DNA from: Heliocybe sulcata
Taxonomy: Eukaryota; Basidiomycota; Agaricomycetes; Gloeophyllales; Gloeophyllaceae
Length of the DNA: 64,000 nt
Direction: 5' to 3'
NCBI GenBank assembly: GCA_004369045.1
Contig: ML213511.1
Location: 459,327-523,326, forward strand
Shown here: positions 54,813 through 64,000 of the stretch, piece by piece
How positions within the stretch are numbered: the first letter of the stretch is position 1
Layout: every line of letters begins with the position of its first letter
Program-made: the position numbers and the translations under genes
Notes under the pieces: model-generated
What the model was told of the DNA's origin: nothing
Seen by the model: the letters and a program-made list of their open reading frames with translations, nothing else
The model's database searches: none

Positions 54813-55789
54813 ATGATGCATGCCGCAGTTAGACTGCCGGTGGAATTGCTCGACGTTATAGTATCCTATGCCTGCACCGATGGCGGGCGCGCCGCCTGTG
54901 CTCTACGCCTAACGTCCAAGACGATGAGAGACATTGTGGATCCGCACAAATTCCATACGGTGGCGATTCCAGATGCTTTTCGGATGAAACCATTCCTCGA
55001 GACCTGGGAGGATTCTACAGAGAAATCCAAGGCCAACCTGCGTCACGTCTTCCTCTCGACCAGTGGAGTGTGCACAGGGTTACCTCGTCTCTGTCAGTGC
55101 ACCAGCCGAGCACCGATGCTCCCCCTCCATTGACTTTGATATTCGCAGTAGGAGACTTCCTCATCGCGATCTCCCCGGTGGCGTCAACGCTTACGCTGAT
55201 AACATCCAACAATGAAAGCAAACATCCCAGCTTGGATATCTTTGCAGATGGAGAGGTGTTCGCACAATCTTTGACGTTTCCTCGCCTCACGCATTTCACA
55301 CTGGCTGTTCCCGACATCTTAAGACGCACGCACCTTCGCTACCCGCCTTCCCCGCCCATTCCCCGTTTTCCAGCCCTCACACATGCTCATTTTGCCATGA
55401 GCACTTGTGGTCACCTCTAGAATGCGCACTGGGCCTTTGCACGGGTGCTTGCGCTGGAATCCGCGCATAACCTTACAAGTATCCGCATCTCTGGCACGTC
55501 GGCGGGTGCCATATACTTCTTGACCCAGCTCCTCGGTCTGCGTGAGCCCCTTCATGGGGACAACAAGCGCTTTGTCCCGCTCAACCTGCAGAAGTATATG
55601 ATCGACCTTGCACCTGGTCAGCGGGCGCGTGAAGAGGACCAGTACAGGCAGGAAATGATGCGACAGAATCAACAGATGGGGAAGACCGAGTTGAAAGTGT
55701 TTCCCGCCAAACCTGCTAGGAACCAGCGAGAATGGAGGGAGGTCTGGGGAGATGTGCAGGCGGGTAGACGGGACGCTGACGAGAATTGA
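54813..55789 (+). pseudogene. F-box-like protein, family copy 4, with in-frame stop
   Basis: The start MMHAAVRLPVELLDVIVSYA, then CTDGGRAACALRLTSKTM, matches the F-box-like N-terminus of the other three copies. After a probable intron (donor near 55088, acceptor at 55141) come FLIAISPVASTLTLIT, FPRLTHFTLAVP and FPALTHAHFAMST. A TAG at 55418-55420 then stops the frame. The same frame resumes at once with NAHWAFARVLALESAHNL and TSIRISGTSAGA, and continues to the family-type tail KVFPAKPARNQREWREVW, ending at 55789. Either the gene is broken by one nonsense change or the codon is a sequencing error. It is the most diverged of the four copies. Confidence 0.68.
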
Positions 55790-56629
55790 GGTTGGCAGCC
55801 GCACCTTTGAAGTCAGCTGTCGAAAGGGAATTTATCAATGTTCTCCTAGCTACTCGTGCCTTATGTATGCCTGCTAGGGTCTTCGCCTGGAGAGCCACTA
55901 TAGTCCAGCTGTTTGTCAATGAGCCACGGAAGATACGAAAGATTCCTTGACTCACCACCAGAAAGGTAAGTTCGATGATTTTAAGGTGCTAGTTCTTTCA
56001 CTTTGCCATGCATCGCAATTGCTCCCACACCTGCCTCCCCCGAGAGTCTCAGGCTAGGCCTTGATACTCGCACAGCGCACAGCGCTCAGCTTTCATACAT
56101 GCTTCCCTAGAACTCGAAGTTCAACATGGGAAGAGTTCTCCGGATTTCCGCGAGGACAGAATCTAAGCCCGCGGGTCTTGGTCATGCATTCTGGAGTCAC
56201 TGTAGAGTTGCTTTAACACCGTTACTACGGCCAGTATCTGGTTGGTAGAAGCTCCTTTGGTATATCCTGCCGAGCCTCGAGTTCTGCATGCGTGAATCAG
56301 GATTCGCGTGTCTTCGTACCCTTCTGAGAAGCACATCTTGACCGCACAATTCCACTTGCTCGGTCCATTAGAATTCGACCATCGAGGCGAAATACAGAGC
56401 CCTTCAGCTGTACATGATGTTCGAGAGTATAAGAAGCGCACAAACAAGATCCGGGTTGGAGGGAGATGCCGACGGAAGCGGGGGGATGTGGCTCTGTACC
56501 TCTCTGTACCCTACTGCGCTCACACACAGCACACATAGCCTCGTTCGTCATCTACCAGGTATTTTACCAGCGATACTCAAGCTATATACCGTACTGACTT
56601 CTCAATTGCAGGGCGAAGCGGCAGAAACC
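55790..56629. other. Upstream region of the PIN-like gene
   Basis: About 0.84 kb without a supported gene. Near the end, GT at about 56559 and CAG at 56610 could bound a leader intron just before the PIN-like ATG. Confidence 0.4.
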
Positions 56630-57758
56630 ATGAACAACAACAAACTAGCCATGTCTCGCGCCCTCGGCGCCGCCTTCTTGAATCACCAGGTCGAGCAGCT
56701 CGAGAAGACCGTCACCTCTGGCCCTGGGACCAATTCTAACAACTGGAGGGACCGGAAGCGCTCTCCGAACGGGCAAGTCGATCGGAGTGTTACCCCCACA
56801 GGACGAGGGAAGCGTGCACCGGTGGCGGGTGCGGGGAAGGCTGAGCGGCCGAGAACGAGGGACGGGGAGAGGCGGGACAAGGACGCGGACGTTGTAGTGA
56901 TTGACGCCAGCGTCCTCATACACTGCATCGGCCAGTTCAAGCGGTGGTGCAGGGACGAGCGGCAGGAGATCGTCATCGTCCCCCTCGAAGGCTCGTTCTC
57001 ATCTCCCTATCCCCCTGCTCTGCATCCTTACACCCGCAGCAGCCCTGAACACCCTCGACCTGCTCAAGAAGGGCACATCGCCCCTCGCACAGCGCGCGCG
57101 CGCGGCCTCGCGTATCCTCGAGGCCCAGGTCGGCGTGAACCCGCGGATCCGCGTCCAGCGGGACGACGCCTTCGTTCTCTGGGACGCCATCACCTTTACT
57201 GAGGACGAGGACAAGGCCGCTGCTGCCAGCATGGGCTCGCCCGAGTGGGTGCGCCGCACGATCTGCTGTGCGCGCTGGGAGGTCGAGCATTCCAAGGACA
57301 CCGTGGGCGCCACCGACAAAGCTCCGGCGGACCCTAAAGTTATCCTCGCCGTCGCCTCTTCCCCTCCCCAACCCGGCGCCGCTCCCGCCCCGCAAACAGA
57401 CTCCTCTCCTGTCCCCCTACCCGCCCCGCAGAAGCACGAGCCGCGCTCTGCCGGATCTGTCGTCGCGCACTGGGCCAAGAAGGCCGGTATCAAGGTTATG
57501 GAGGTCAAACCCGGCACCGAGGAAGAGGAAGGGCCGAGAAAGCGTAATACGACGGCGCCCGCTCATCACCACAGTGGACCGCCGGCCTCCCGCGGTGGTA
57601 GGGGGCGAAGGAACTCCCACGAGCGCGGGCAGGGAGGTGGCGGCGGACTCGTCGAGCGCCCTGCCGCGGTCATGGCGATGATGGAGAAGGTCGGCCAGCC
57701 GGGCAAGGGCATCCGGGTGCTGACCAGGGGAGAGAAGTTGGAGCCTGACACGCCATGA
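56630..57758 (+). CDS. PIN-domain-like protein
   Basis: Start MNNNKLAMSRALGAAFLNHQ at 56630; two exons, 56630-56990 and 57043-57758, giving 358 residues. The PIN-type core begins ADVVVIDASVLIHCIGQFKRW, with the first acidic residue in VIDAS. It continues EIVIVPLEALNTLDLLKKG, RARAASRILEAQVG and VQRDDAFVLWDAI. This order fits PIN-like proteins, whose canonical members are metal-dependent RNA endonucleases. Only some of the acidic residues are obvious, so activity is uncertain. The only join that keeps VPLEALNTLDLL in frame uses a GC donor (gaag/gctcgt) instead of GT. The C-terminus is disordered and Gly/Arg rich, consistent with RNA binding. Confidence 0.65.
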
Positions 57759-58432
57759 TCTACATTGTATGTCATTCTCTCATAATCGCATATTGGACTG
57801 TGCTAATGGCGGAGGATGCAGGATGAAATCCAGCAGCACGCTCTGGTGACGCACATTTCTAGACGGACTCGGACGGTCCACATGCCTACAATGGAGGACG
57901 GAGGTAAGTATCCGGATATGGCAGCACAGCACGAACGCACGAGATCGCCGACGCCATATGTATTGGACCAGCAGGATCAGGTATTCACGACTCCAGTCAT
58001 GCCAGCTCACGTCGCGTATGCGACAGGCCGTACAGGAACGGTATTCTTCGCGGAGCCTCTTGAGGTCCTCGTCTCGGACATATGTGGTGATGCATGTGAT
58101 GACGATCGGGAGGGTGTAGGTATCCTACATCTGGTCTTGTTCATCTGCCATGCGCTCCTTCTTTCGCCTCGTTCGTTCCTCGACGATTATTCTCAAATAC
58201 TATGCACTTTGTCTATCTTCTTGTCTCTAGTCTCTTGGTTGTGGATCTGTTACATGTATCCGTAAATTGGTCATTTAGACTTTTCGACCGCCAACACCAG
58301 TGTCAGAGCAAAGAGTGTGAATTACAAAGATGATCTGTACCACATCACCGACAGAGGTATAAATAACGAGACATTGATATAGTGACATAATAAATCATTT
58401 CAACACCAGTGTCCCAGCCCACCATGAATCCC
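57759..58432. other. Convergent 3' intergenic region
   Basis: About 0.67 kb. A plus-strand frame at 57816-58265 is open, but it has no known motif and ends in a hydrophobic run that looks like AT-rich 3' DNA, so I do not call it a gene. Confidence 0.45.
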
Positions 58433-59274
58433 TTAAAGTAAAACAGCCAATCCGCCGAGAACAGCACCCGCAAATGCAGGGATTGCAGGAACTCCGATCT
58501 TTCCGCTGCCGCTCTGTGCAAAGGGATTGACCTCGCTGCTTGTTGTCTGTGAACCGAGGACGGTCCCAGCGTTCGTACCGGCAGCGGGGCTGGTGAGGGT
58601 ACCAGTCGAAGCGCCCGACGAGGGCGTGCTCGTACCGACAAAGGTGACCTGTGGGGACGAAGCGGACGTAACGGAAGAGCCGGATCGTGTTACTGAGGGC
58701 GCGTTCACGGTGGACGCGGAGCCGGAGAGGTACGAGGGCGTAGCCGTGAGTGTGGCGACGGGGGCGCCGCCTTCCGCGCATGACTCCTCGTATTCTAGGG
58801 GGGTTGGCAATGTGTGAGCAGAGTACGGATGATACTGGGGAAGGCTAACGCACGGTCTAGGACCTGCTGGGCCTGCGAGATGAGGCTAGCGGAGGGAGTT
58901 GTGCCGTCCGAGCCGAGGATGCAGTCAACGCAGGCGGCGAGGTCTTGGTTGATCGAGTCCGTGCACATGCATGCGACGTCAGTGCATGACTGCAGGCGGA
59001 CGTTAACAAATGGCAGGTAGAATTCTGAATTCGGAGGATATACGCACTTGGATGGTGCCCAGAGAGCTGCTACATGTGGGCTGGCACTGGGCAGGGTATG
59101 AGGAGGGGTCCAGTTGGCGCAGGAAGAGTCCTGGTGTCCGGGCGCTGATGGAGGTGGCTGGAGAGTTATGGTTAGGATACCGTCGCCACACTGGTATTCA
59201 GGGGAAGGATGTGGCGTACCTGCACTCGAAGAGGCTGCAGCCAGAGTGACGAATGCTACAGCAACGGCGTACAT
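58433..59274 (-). CDS. Secreted Cys-rich, probably GPI-anchored surface protein
   Basis: Four minus-strand exons: 59274-59220, 59190-59048, 58989-58854 and 58794-58433, giving 231 residues. Signal peptide MYAVAVAFVTLAAASSSA. The Cys-rich core reads YPAQCQPTCSSSLGTIQ, then SCTDVACMCTDSINQDLAAC and VDCILG, and a later Cys in QYEESCAEGG. A Ser/Thr-rich stalk follows. The C-terminus has a small-residue site (QSGSGKIG) and a hydrophobic end (FAGAVLGGLAVLL), the pattern of a GPI-attachment signal. The Cys pattern recalls small secreted surface proteins of mushrooms and is only loosely CFEM-like. The stretch between the signal peptide and LDPSSYPAQC is poorly conserved in look, so the second exon start is less sure. 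Confidence 0.75.
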
Positions 59275-60207
59275 CGTCTCTTACTGGGAACCTTAACGAC
59301 TTGACAAGGAGAGGAATGGAGGGGATTGGCGGCCTGTGGGGAAAGGACTGACATGGCAACTTGCAACTTACATGGTTTTTATTCGAATAGCGCCCCTCGC
59401 CAAGCCATCACTGTCAACGAATAGCGCTCGTACAGGGGATTACAACGGATCATTCACGAATGAGTCTAGTACACGTCGGTGCCAGGCACGGCTAGCATGA
59501 TCTTCCTTGTTCATGCGGTGCAGGTGAGTCAATACTCCGCTTGGGCAAGTCTGCAGCGACGTTTCCTCTGCTATGGCCGCTAAGACGACTCATTGCTGGG
59601 CGGAGTGTTGCCAGAGGACATATGCAGACGGTCTGTTTATTATACGGCCTCAACGGATCTTCCAACAGTCAAAAGCAGCGCTAGCGATGTTATTGCTTTC
59701 GGGACGGGGCGGCAATCACTTTCACACCGGTAAATAAGCGTCCAGTCTGTGCCTTGTGGCGTCGGGCGAGGTTATACGTTTGCAGCTACCAAGTCAACTC
59801 TCTGCATCTTCAAGAATTCTGCTCATTCTCAAAACTGTATGGACGAGGATAATGCGGTATTCTATCGAAATTCAGAATCATCCTCCTCGCGGTTGCGGCG
59901 TGTACGCCGGAGCATAAGACGGCGGCAGCTGTCAAGCACCGCCTTTAAGGTGCAACAATCCATCGAACTTTGTTACCGAGACTTTCACATTGATCTCAAG
60001 GCGTGCCAATAGACAAGAGAGCTGTGCGCGGTCATCGATGGCCTTAGCATTCAAGAGGTATGTCCCCCTAGGTGGGACATGTGAGTGTCTGCGCGCTCTG
60101 AGAAGCCCCGGAGGACATCGCCTGACATCTGCATTATGATTTACAATCCTCGTTAGGAGCCATAGCTACCTCCACTGTAGCTTCAAGCTGCACCTCCGTC
60201 AGGAGCT
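59275..60207. other. Intergenic region without a supported gene
   Basis: About 0.93 kb between the GPI-anchored protein start and the zinc-knuckle gene's 3' end. Small frames only. Confidence 0.45.
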
Positions 60208-61249
60208 TCAGGGCAAAGCTTCAGGGCAATCGCGTGTCGAGTGGCCAACCTCGCCGCACCGGTAGCACTGTGGTTCAGTGGAAGTACCGCCAGCGGCTTG
60301 GGGGCAATCGCGTGCAAAGTGGCCACTCTGGCCNNNNNNNNNNNNNNNNNNNNNNNNNNNNNNNNNNNNNNNNNNNNNNNNNNNNNNNNNNNNNNNNNNN
60401 NNNNNNNNNNNNNNNNNNNNNNNNNNNNNNNNNNNNNNNNNNNNNNNNNNNNNNNNNNNNNNNNNNNNGGGGCAATCGCGTGCAAAGTGGCCACTCTGGC
60501 CGCACCGGTAGCACAGTGCTTCTTGTGGGCAATCCCGGGGCTAGGGTCGAAAAGCACGAGGTCAGTGTCGAGTCCTTCAAGTCCCCATAAGCACTAACAG
60601 AATGACCCTCTTCACCGCACTTATAGCAGGGCTTTTTTACAGTGCAATCACGCGCAAAGTGACCCTCCCCGCGGCCTACAACCCCAATCAGATCACTGTT
60701 GTAAGTGCAAGGGTGGAAGATGCTCACAGTTGAAGCTAACAGTAGCAGAGCACGGTGTCAAAAAAACCTCGAGCATGGTCAGGAGGAAATTCCTTACCAG
60801 ATAAGGCCCTTAGTGCAGTCAGAAGCAAAGTGTCCGACTGCATATCAACAAGATGGCAGGGTGTTGGCGGCAGTTCCATGCCCGAAGGGACAACATAGGC
60901 ATGGATTAAAATCGCGTATTGACCGCCATTGGTATGTCGTATTCGTATCAAATTTGCGGTACATAAAAGAAGGACCATAAAGCCCGTCAGCACAAGTCTC
61001 CGCACGCAAGAAATAGGAAAAAGCCTCCCCAAGAATTGTAGTCTAATGCGCCACACCTCCGTAGCACCGACAGCGCAAAAACACCCACGCACCTTCACCA
61101 CAGGTAAAGCAGGCACGTTCGCCGTCTATTTTGCGTACAGCAGAAATATGAAAGTGCTGCGTTAGACTTTTAATTGCCCTTGAGCTTCGCGTGCTTGTTC
61201 TCGACGCCGTCGATAGCAGCCGAGACCAGGAGACTGACATAAAGTTCAT
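60208..61249 (-). CDS. CCHC zinc-knuckle protein (Gis2/CNBP-like), contains assembly gap
   Basis: Single-stranded nucleic-acid-binding protein built of CCHC knuckles (C-x2-C-x4-H-x4-C). Four minus-strand exons: 61249-61093, 60837-60798, 60695-60599 and 60540-60208. Knuckles seen: [14 protein letters not shown] (across an intron), a degenerate [11 protein letters not shown] lacking its first Cys pair, [14 protein letters not shown] (across an intron), [14 protein letters not shown], then 135 N, the end of another identical knuckle, and [14 protein letters not shown] before the stop. The last exon including the gap is 333 nt, so the frame is preserved across it. The first exon and start are uncertain. 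Gis2/CNBP proteins act in mRNA translation and decay. No reverse transcriptase or capsid reading frame is nearby, so I do not read this as a retroelement. Confidence 0.78.
60334..60468. other. Run of 135 unknown bases (assembly gap)
   Basis: Both edges carry the same 33-bp sequence (beginning ggggcaatcgcgtgc), coding for one zinc knuckle. The gap therefore lies inside a tandem repeat that the assembly could not resolve; true length is unknown. Confidence 0.98.
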
Positions 61250-61817
61250 CGCGAGACAGTCGCAGGAGTAGTCCTCGAGGATTGCTGGCCTGAGCAGAGA
61301 GGGGAATGAAGAGGATTTTGATGAAATGCAAAAAAGGTCGGGCTGCAGCGCATTACATAATATGTAAACTGAAGGCCACGTGGGCATTTGGCCTTTATTC
61401 CGAAAGCTTAAAGCTTAAGTAGTAAGTGTACTGGTTCCTGGCGGTGTATCCCGTCATATCTTGCTATGTTTACCTGTACCAATCTTCAGCGTTCAACATT
61501 TGGACGAGGGTTCCGTTGCTTCATGGTTACCTTGCGAATGGACCGTGCGTACTGAGCGTCCTGATATATACCGACGTCAATAGTCCGACAATATCGCTAT
61601 GTTTGCACTGTGGCGAACGAGGACATTCGGACTTTGCTCGCAAGGTGCGTTTCCTTCTCACCATTCTGATCACTCTGCAGAGATGAACGAGACTCTGTCG
61701 TCAGACGTCTGCGTCAAGCATCAGCGAGAGTATAAAGACCCAGCAGAATCAGGAGCTCCAGACATTCACCTCAGGACTCGACGATACCGCAGCTACTCCT
61801 GACCCCGTTAACAGACC
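61250..61817. other. Divergent upstream region, no gene seen
   Basis: About 0.57 kb between the zinc-knuckle gene (minus) and the aldo-keto reductase (plus). Near 61600 the plus strand encodes a knuckle-like LCLHCGERGHSDFAR, which lacks its final Cys and may be a relic fragment. Confidence 0.4.
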
Positions 61818-62832
61818 ATGTCTACCTCATCCTTCTCATTAAACGATGGCACCAGCATCCCAGCGCTCGGTTTCGGCACTGGCACGGCTCTCATGAAGCA
61901 GGATGCAGTGGACCCCACGAAAACTGCCCTTCGTACTGGCTTCACGCACTTCGACACCGCGCAGATGTACCGCACCGAAGATCAGCTCGCCGCCGCCCTT
62001 GCCGACTGTGGTGTCCCTCGTGAGAAGCTGTACGTCACGACGAAAGTGGCAGAGTTGAAGGAGGGTGAGACGGTGAAGGACGCTTTGCAGGAGTCTCTCA
62101 GCAAGCTGAAGCTGGATTATGTGGATTTGTACCTTGTACATGCGCCGATGCATTTTTCTGGCAGGATGAAGGAGGTGTGGAAGGAGATGGAGGCTGTGAA
62201 GAGAGAAGGTCTTACGCGTTCGATTGGGGTGTCGAATTTTGAGATTCAGGACTTCGAAGAGTTCTTGTCTGAAGCTACCATCAAGCCTGCTGTCAATCAG
62301 GTAAGAGCTTACAATAGGAATGTTTTCCTCAGTCGAGCTGACCATCGATTAGATTGAATTCCACCCATACGTCTTGGGCGCATTCGAGTCTCTGTTGGAG
62401 TATTCCAACAAGCATGGCATCCGCCTCGAATCTTACGGAGTGCTCGCGCCGATTACTCGCGAGCCTGGTGGGCCTCTGGATCCCGTGTTAAGCAGCGTTC
62501 GTACAAGACTCGAGCAGACTTGGGGAAAGCCTGTCACGGAAGGCCAAGTCCTGTTCAAGTGGTGTCTTCAGAAGGGTGTCGTCGTCGTAACGTATGTGGT
62601 CACCACATCTCAAGGGATGCAGCATTTTGATACTCGAAATAGTACCTCCTCGAAAGAGGACCGCATGAAAGAGTACCTCGCGGTCCTTGACATGCCTGAC
62701 CTCACTCCTGAAGAGATGGCAGAGATAGATGCGGCGGGAAGGAAGAAAGACCGAGGGGATCCGGAGTTATTTGGGAGGTATAAGCAGTACGTTCAGCTCG
62801 TCAGATCTAGGGAAACGAATGCCCAAGGTTGA
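61818..62832 (+). CDS. Aldo-keto reductase
   Basis: NADPH-dependent carbonyl reductase of the (beta/alpha)8 barrel family. Three exons, 61818-62300, 62353-62591 and 62643-62832, giving 303 residues. The catalytic tetrad is complete: Asp and Tyr in HFDTAQMYRTE, Lys in YVTTKVAEL and His in YLVHAP. Other landmarks are IPALGFGTGTA near the start, RSIGVSNFEIQDFEE, NQIEFHPYV spanning the first intron, and TSSKEDRMKEYLAVLDM, which holds the cofactor phosphate-binding Ser-Lys region after the second intron. Length is usual for the family. A typical fungal AKR with unknown physiological substrate. Confidence 0.94.
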
Positions 62833-62962
62833 GGTGATCTTTTGTGCAACGATTACGAATGGATGAATACTATGCTTGAGAGAGACCCGTGCTTCCCATC
62901 GCTAGTTTATAACTTTGAATTTATAATTGGTAATTATAAGTATTACGGCTTTTATGAGTCAA

Positions 62963-63033
62963 GCTTGAGTGGTGTAGTGGTAACATGGAGTCTTCCCATG
63001 GCTCCGCCTCGGGTTCGATTCCCGGCTCAAGCA
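62963..63033 (+). tRNA. tRNA-Gly (anticodon CCC)
   Basis: Folds as a complete cloverleaf of 70 nt plus discriminator A. The acceptor gcttgag pairs with ctcaagc over 7 bp. The D stem is gtgt/acat. The anticodon stem gagtc/ggctc closes the 7-nt loop ttcccat with CCC at 34-36. The variable loop is cgcc. The T arm is tcggg/cccgg around ttcgatt. There is no intron. The A and B box words tggtgtagtggtaac and ggttcgattcc serve as internal RNA polymerase III promoters. The first T run downstream is TTTT at 63053 and a stronger one lies at 63073-63078. Confidence 0.95.
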
Positions 63034-63342
63034 TGTATCTTGTTCCTGCACGATTTTAGCATTGATGTCCAATTTTTTCATTTTCTTGGCGAATACTTTC
63101 TTAGAGCCATGGAAAGCTTTCTACAGCGTAGAATTTGTCGAAGCGGGTGCCCTCATGAATGACCTGTTTGTTGCTGAACGGTGAATGATGTGACGGTCAC
63201 CATCACGTGCGCGGTGGTTATGGCGCGTGCCCTTGCTCTCTTCCAATTGAAAGAGCACCGGCCACAGCCCAAGCGTCCAAACTGCCCGGCCGCCTGTCAC
63301 AAGCGACACTGCATATTTTGGCGAGCATACAATCCACTTCCT
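63034..63342. other. Spacer between tRNA-Gly and the SNF2 gene
   Basis: Contains the likely polymerase III terminators (T4 at 63053, T6 at 63073). No protein gene seen. Confidence 0.5.
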
Positions 63343-64000
63343 ATGTCTGAACCCTCGTCGCCGTGTCTGGGCACCAGCCTACCCCCGACGTCCTCGGCGG
63401 CTACGCCAATTTCCAGCACGCCCGCGACGTCGCCTCCTCCAGAAGATGAAGAGAACCTGAAGGCAGAGGAAGATGCTGAAGTGAGCATACTGAGCGTTAT
63501 AATAGCCGGCGTCGCTGACACGACCTATTGCTTAGGAATCGAACGTTTTGGCCGAAGAGGCTATGGCGCGTATTCAGGACATGGTCAGTGTTCTCCGGGA
63601 CTAACGTCGAGACCTCGTACTCAGATAGAGTATCCGTGGTTTTTAGCCTTTAGATGAGCGCTACACGCGCCTAGAAAACCTGTTAGAGAAGTCGGCGATG
63701 TACGCCACGCTGCTGAAGCAGAGGATGGACTTGGCAAAGGCGCATGCGTCGCACGACTCCGCATCTGCATCGCCTGCGCCTCCCTCTACGGCAACGAAGA
63801 AGACAAAGAGGAAGAAGGGGAAGGCAAACACTAGGAAACGCCGTCTTCCGGTGGACTCTGACTCCGAATCTGAATTTACGACGTCTAAACGCGCTAGGCT
63901 GTCTGAAGACCGTCGAAAGAATGAGGAGGAGCAGGCTGTCGTCGATGATGGGGCGCTTACGAAGTTTACTCAGCCTGCTCTCGTCACAGGCGCAAAATTG
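63343..64000 (+). CDS. SNF2-family ATPase, Irc5/HELLS-like, N-terminal part (cut by window edge)
   Basis: Start ATG at 63343; exons 63343-63480, 63536-63583 and 63647 to the window end. The N-terminus is Ser/Pro-rich (MSEPSSPCLGTSLPPTSS). A predicted coiled coil follows (RYTRLENLLEKSAMYATLLK), then basic nuclear-localisation-like runs (KKTKRKKGKANTRKRR) and an acidic/basic stretch. The last visible residues are LTKFTQPALVTGAKL, the sequence that in Irc5/HELLS (Lsh) remodellers immediately precedes the SNF2 helicase domain. The ATPase motifs themselves lie beyond the window, so the assignment rests on that junction and the coiled coil. This family remodels nucleosomes and affects cohesin loading and DNA methylation in other organisms. 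Confidence 0.75.

Noticed and set aside
57816-58265. 149-codon plus-strand frame after the PIN-like gene
   Set aside because: No motif, and its hydrophobic end is AT-rich non-coding-looking DNA. It could at most be an alternative 3' exon.
60208-61249. CCHC knuckles as part of a retroelement gag
   Set aside because: At least five knuckles in a row with introns between them fit a Gis2/CNBP host gene. No terminal repeats, protease, reverse transcriptase or integrase are seen nearby.

Overview
This 64 kb window is nuclear DNA of a filamentous basidiomycete, most likely an Agaricomycete (polypore or mushroom type). The evidence is that nearly every recognisable gene is cut by short introns of about 45-70 nt. 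The gene content also fits: a class I hydrophobin, a sesquiterpene-synthase-like gene, an expanded F-box-like family, a Zn2Cys6/fungal_trans regulator, Ste24, Atg22, GPI13 and SPC1. I found no bacterial operons, CRISPR array, recognisable transposon or virus-like element. Exon joins below were worked out by eye from GT/AG sites, reading phase and family conservation; most close exactly in frame.

Layout. 0-1.4 kb: two tandem SUMO genes. 1.6-5.3 kb: an acidic SURP-like protein (minus) and the CAAX protease Ste24 (plus). 6.2-6.7 kb: a class I hydrophobin. 7.2-9.6 kb: the vacuolar permease Atg22. 10.3-12.6 kb: a Med25-type vWA protein with a long disordered tail (minus). 14-17 kb: Whi2-like BTB protein and Lto1. 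17.2-19.9 kb: copper amine oxidase (minus). 21.9-23.5 kb: BAHD-type acyltransferase (minus). 24.8-26.1 kb: an SDR with a 9-nt microexon. 26.1-28.7 kb: two divergent F-box-like paralogues. 29.1-34.7 kb: a Zn2Cys6 transcription factor (minus).

34.7-43.1 kb is the gene-poor, accessory-looking part. It holds one doubtful small gene, diverged tandem repeats, a degenerate SDR relic and an intact SDR (minus) that is the sister of the 24.8 kb gene. 43.2-45.1 kb: MFS sugar transporter. 45.4-46.5 kb: a third F-box-like paralogue. 46.8-47.3 kb: SPC1. 47.5-49.7 kb: a single-pass mucin-like membrane protein. 50.0-51.1 kb: a terpene-synthase-like gene with degraded metal motifs. 51.5-54.5 kb: GPI13/PIG-O. 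54.8-55.8 kb: a fourth F-box-like copy with an internal stop. 56.6-57.8 kb: PIN-like protein. 58.4-59.3 kb: GPI-anchored Cys-rich protein. 60.2-61.2 kb: a CCHC zinc-knuckle gene containing a 135-N gap. 61.8-62.8 kb: aldo-keto reductase. 63.0 kb: tRNA-Gly(CCC). 63.3 kb to the end: the start of an Irc5/HELLS-like SNF2 ATPase.

The genes do not form one pathway. Most are housekeeping: secretion and GPI anchoring (SPC1, GPI13, Ste24), autophagic recycling (Atg22), SUMO, transcription and Fe-S delivery (Lto1). They are interspersed with recently duplicated accessory genes (F-box, SDR, SUMO). The most interesting items are the tandem SUMO pair with near-identical exon architecture, the SDR family with Phe in place of the catalytic Tyr and a conserved 9-nt exon, and the terpene-synthase homologue that has lost its canonical metal-binding residues.
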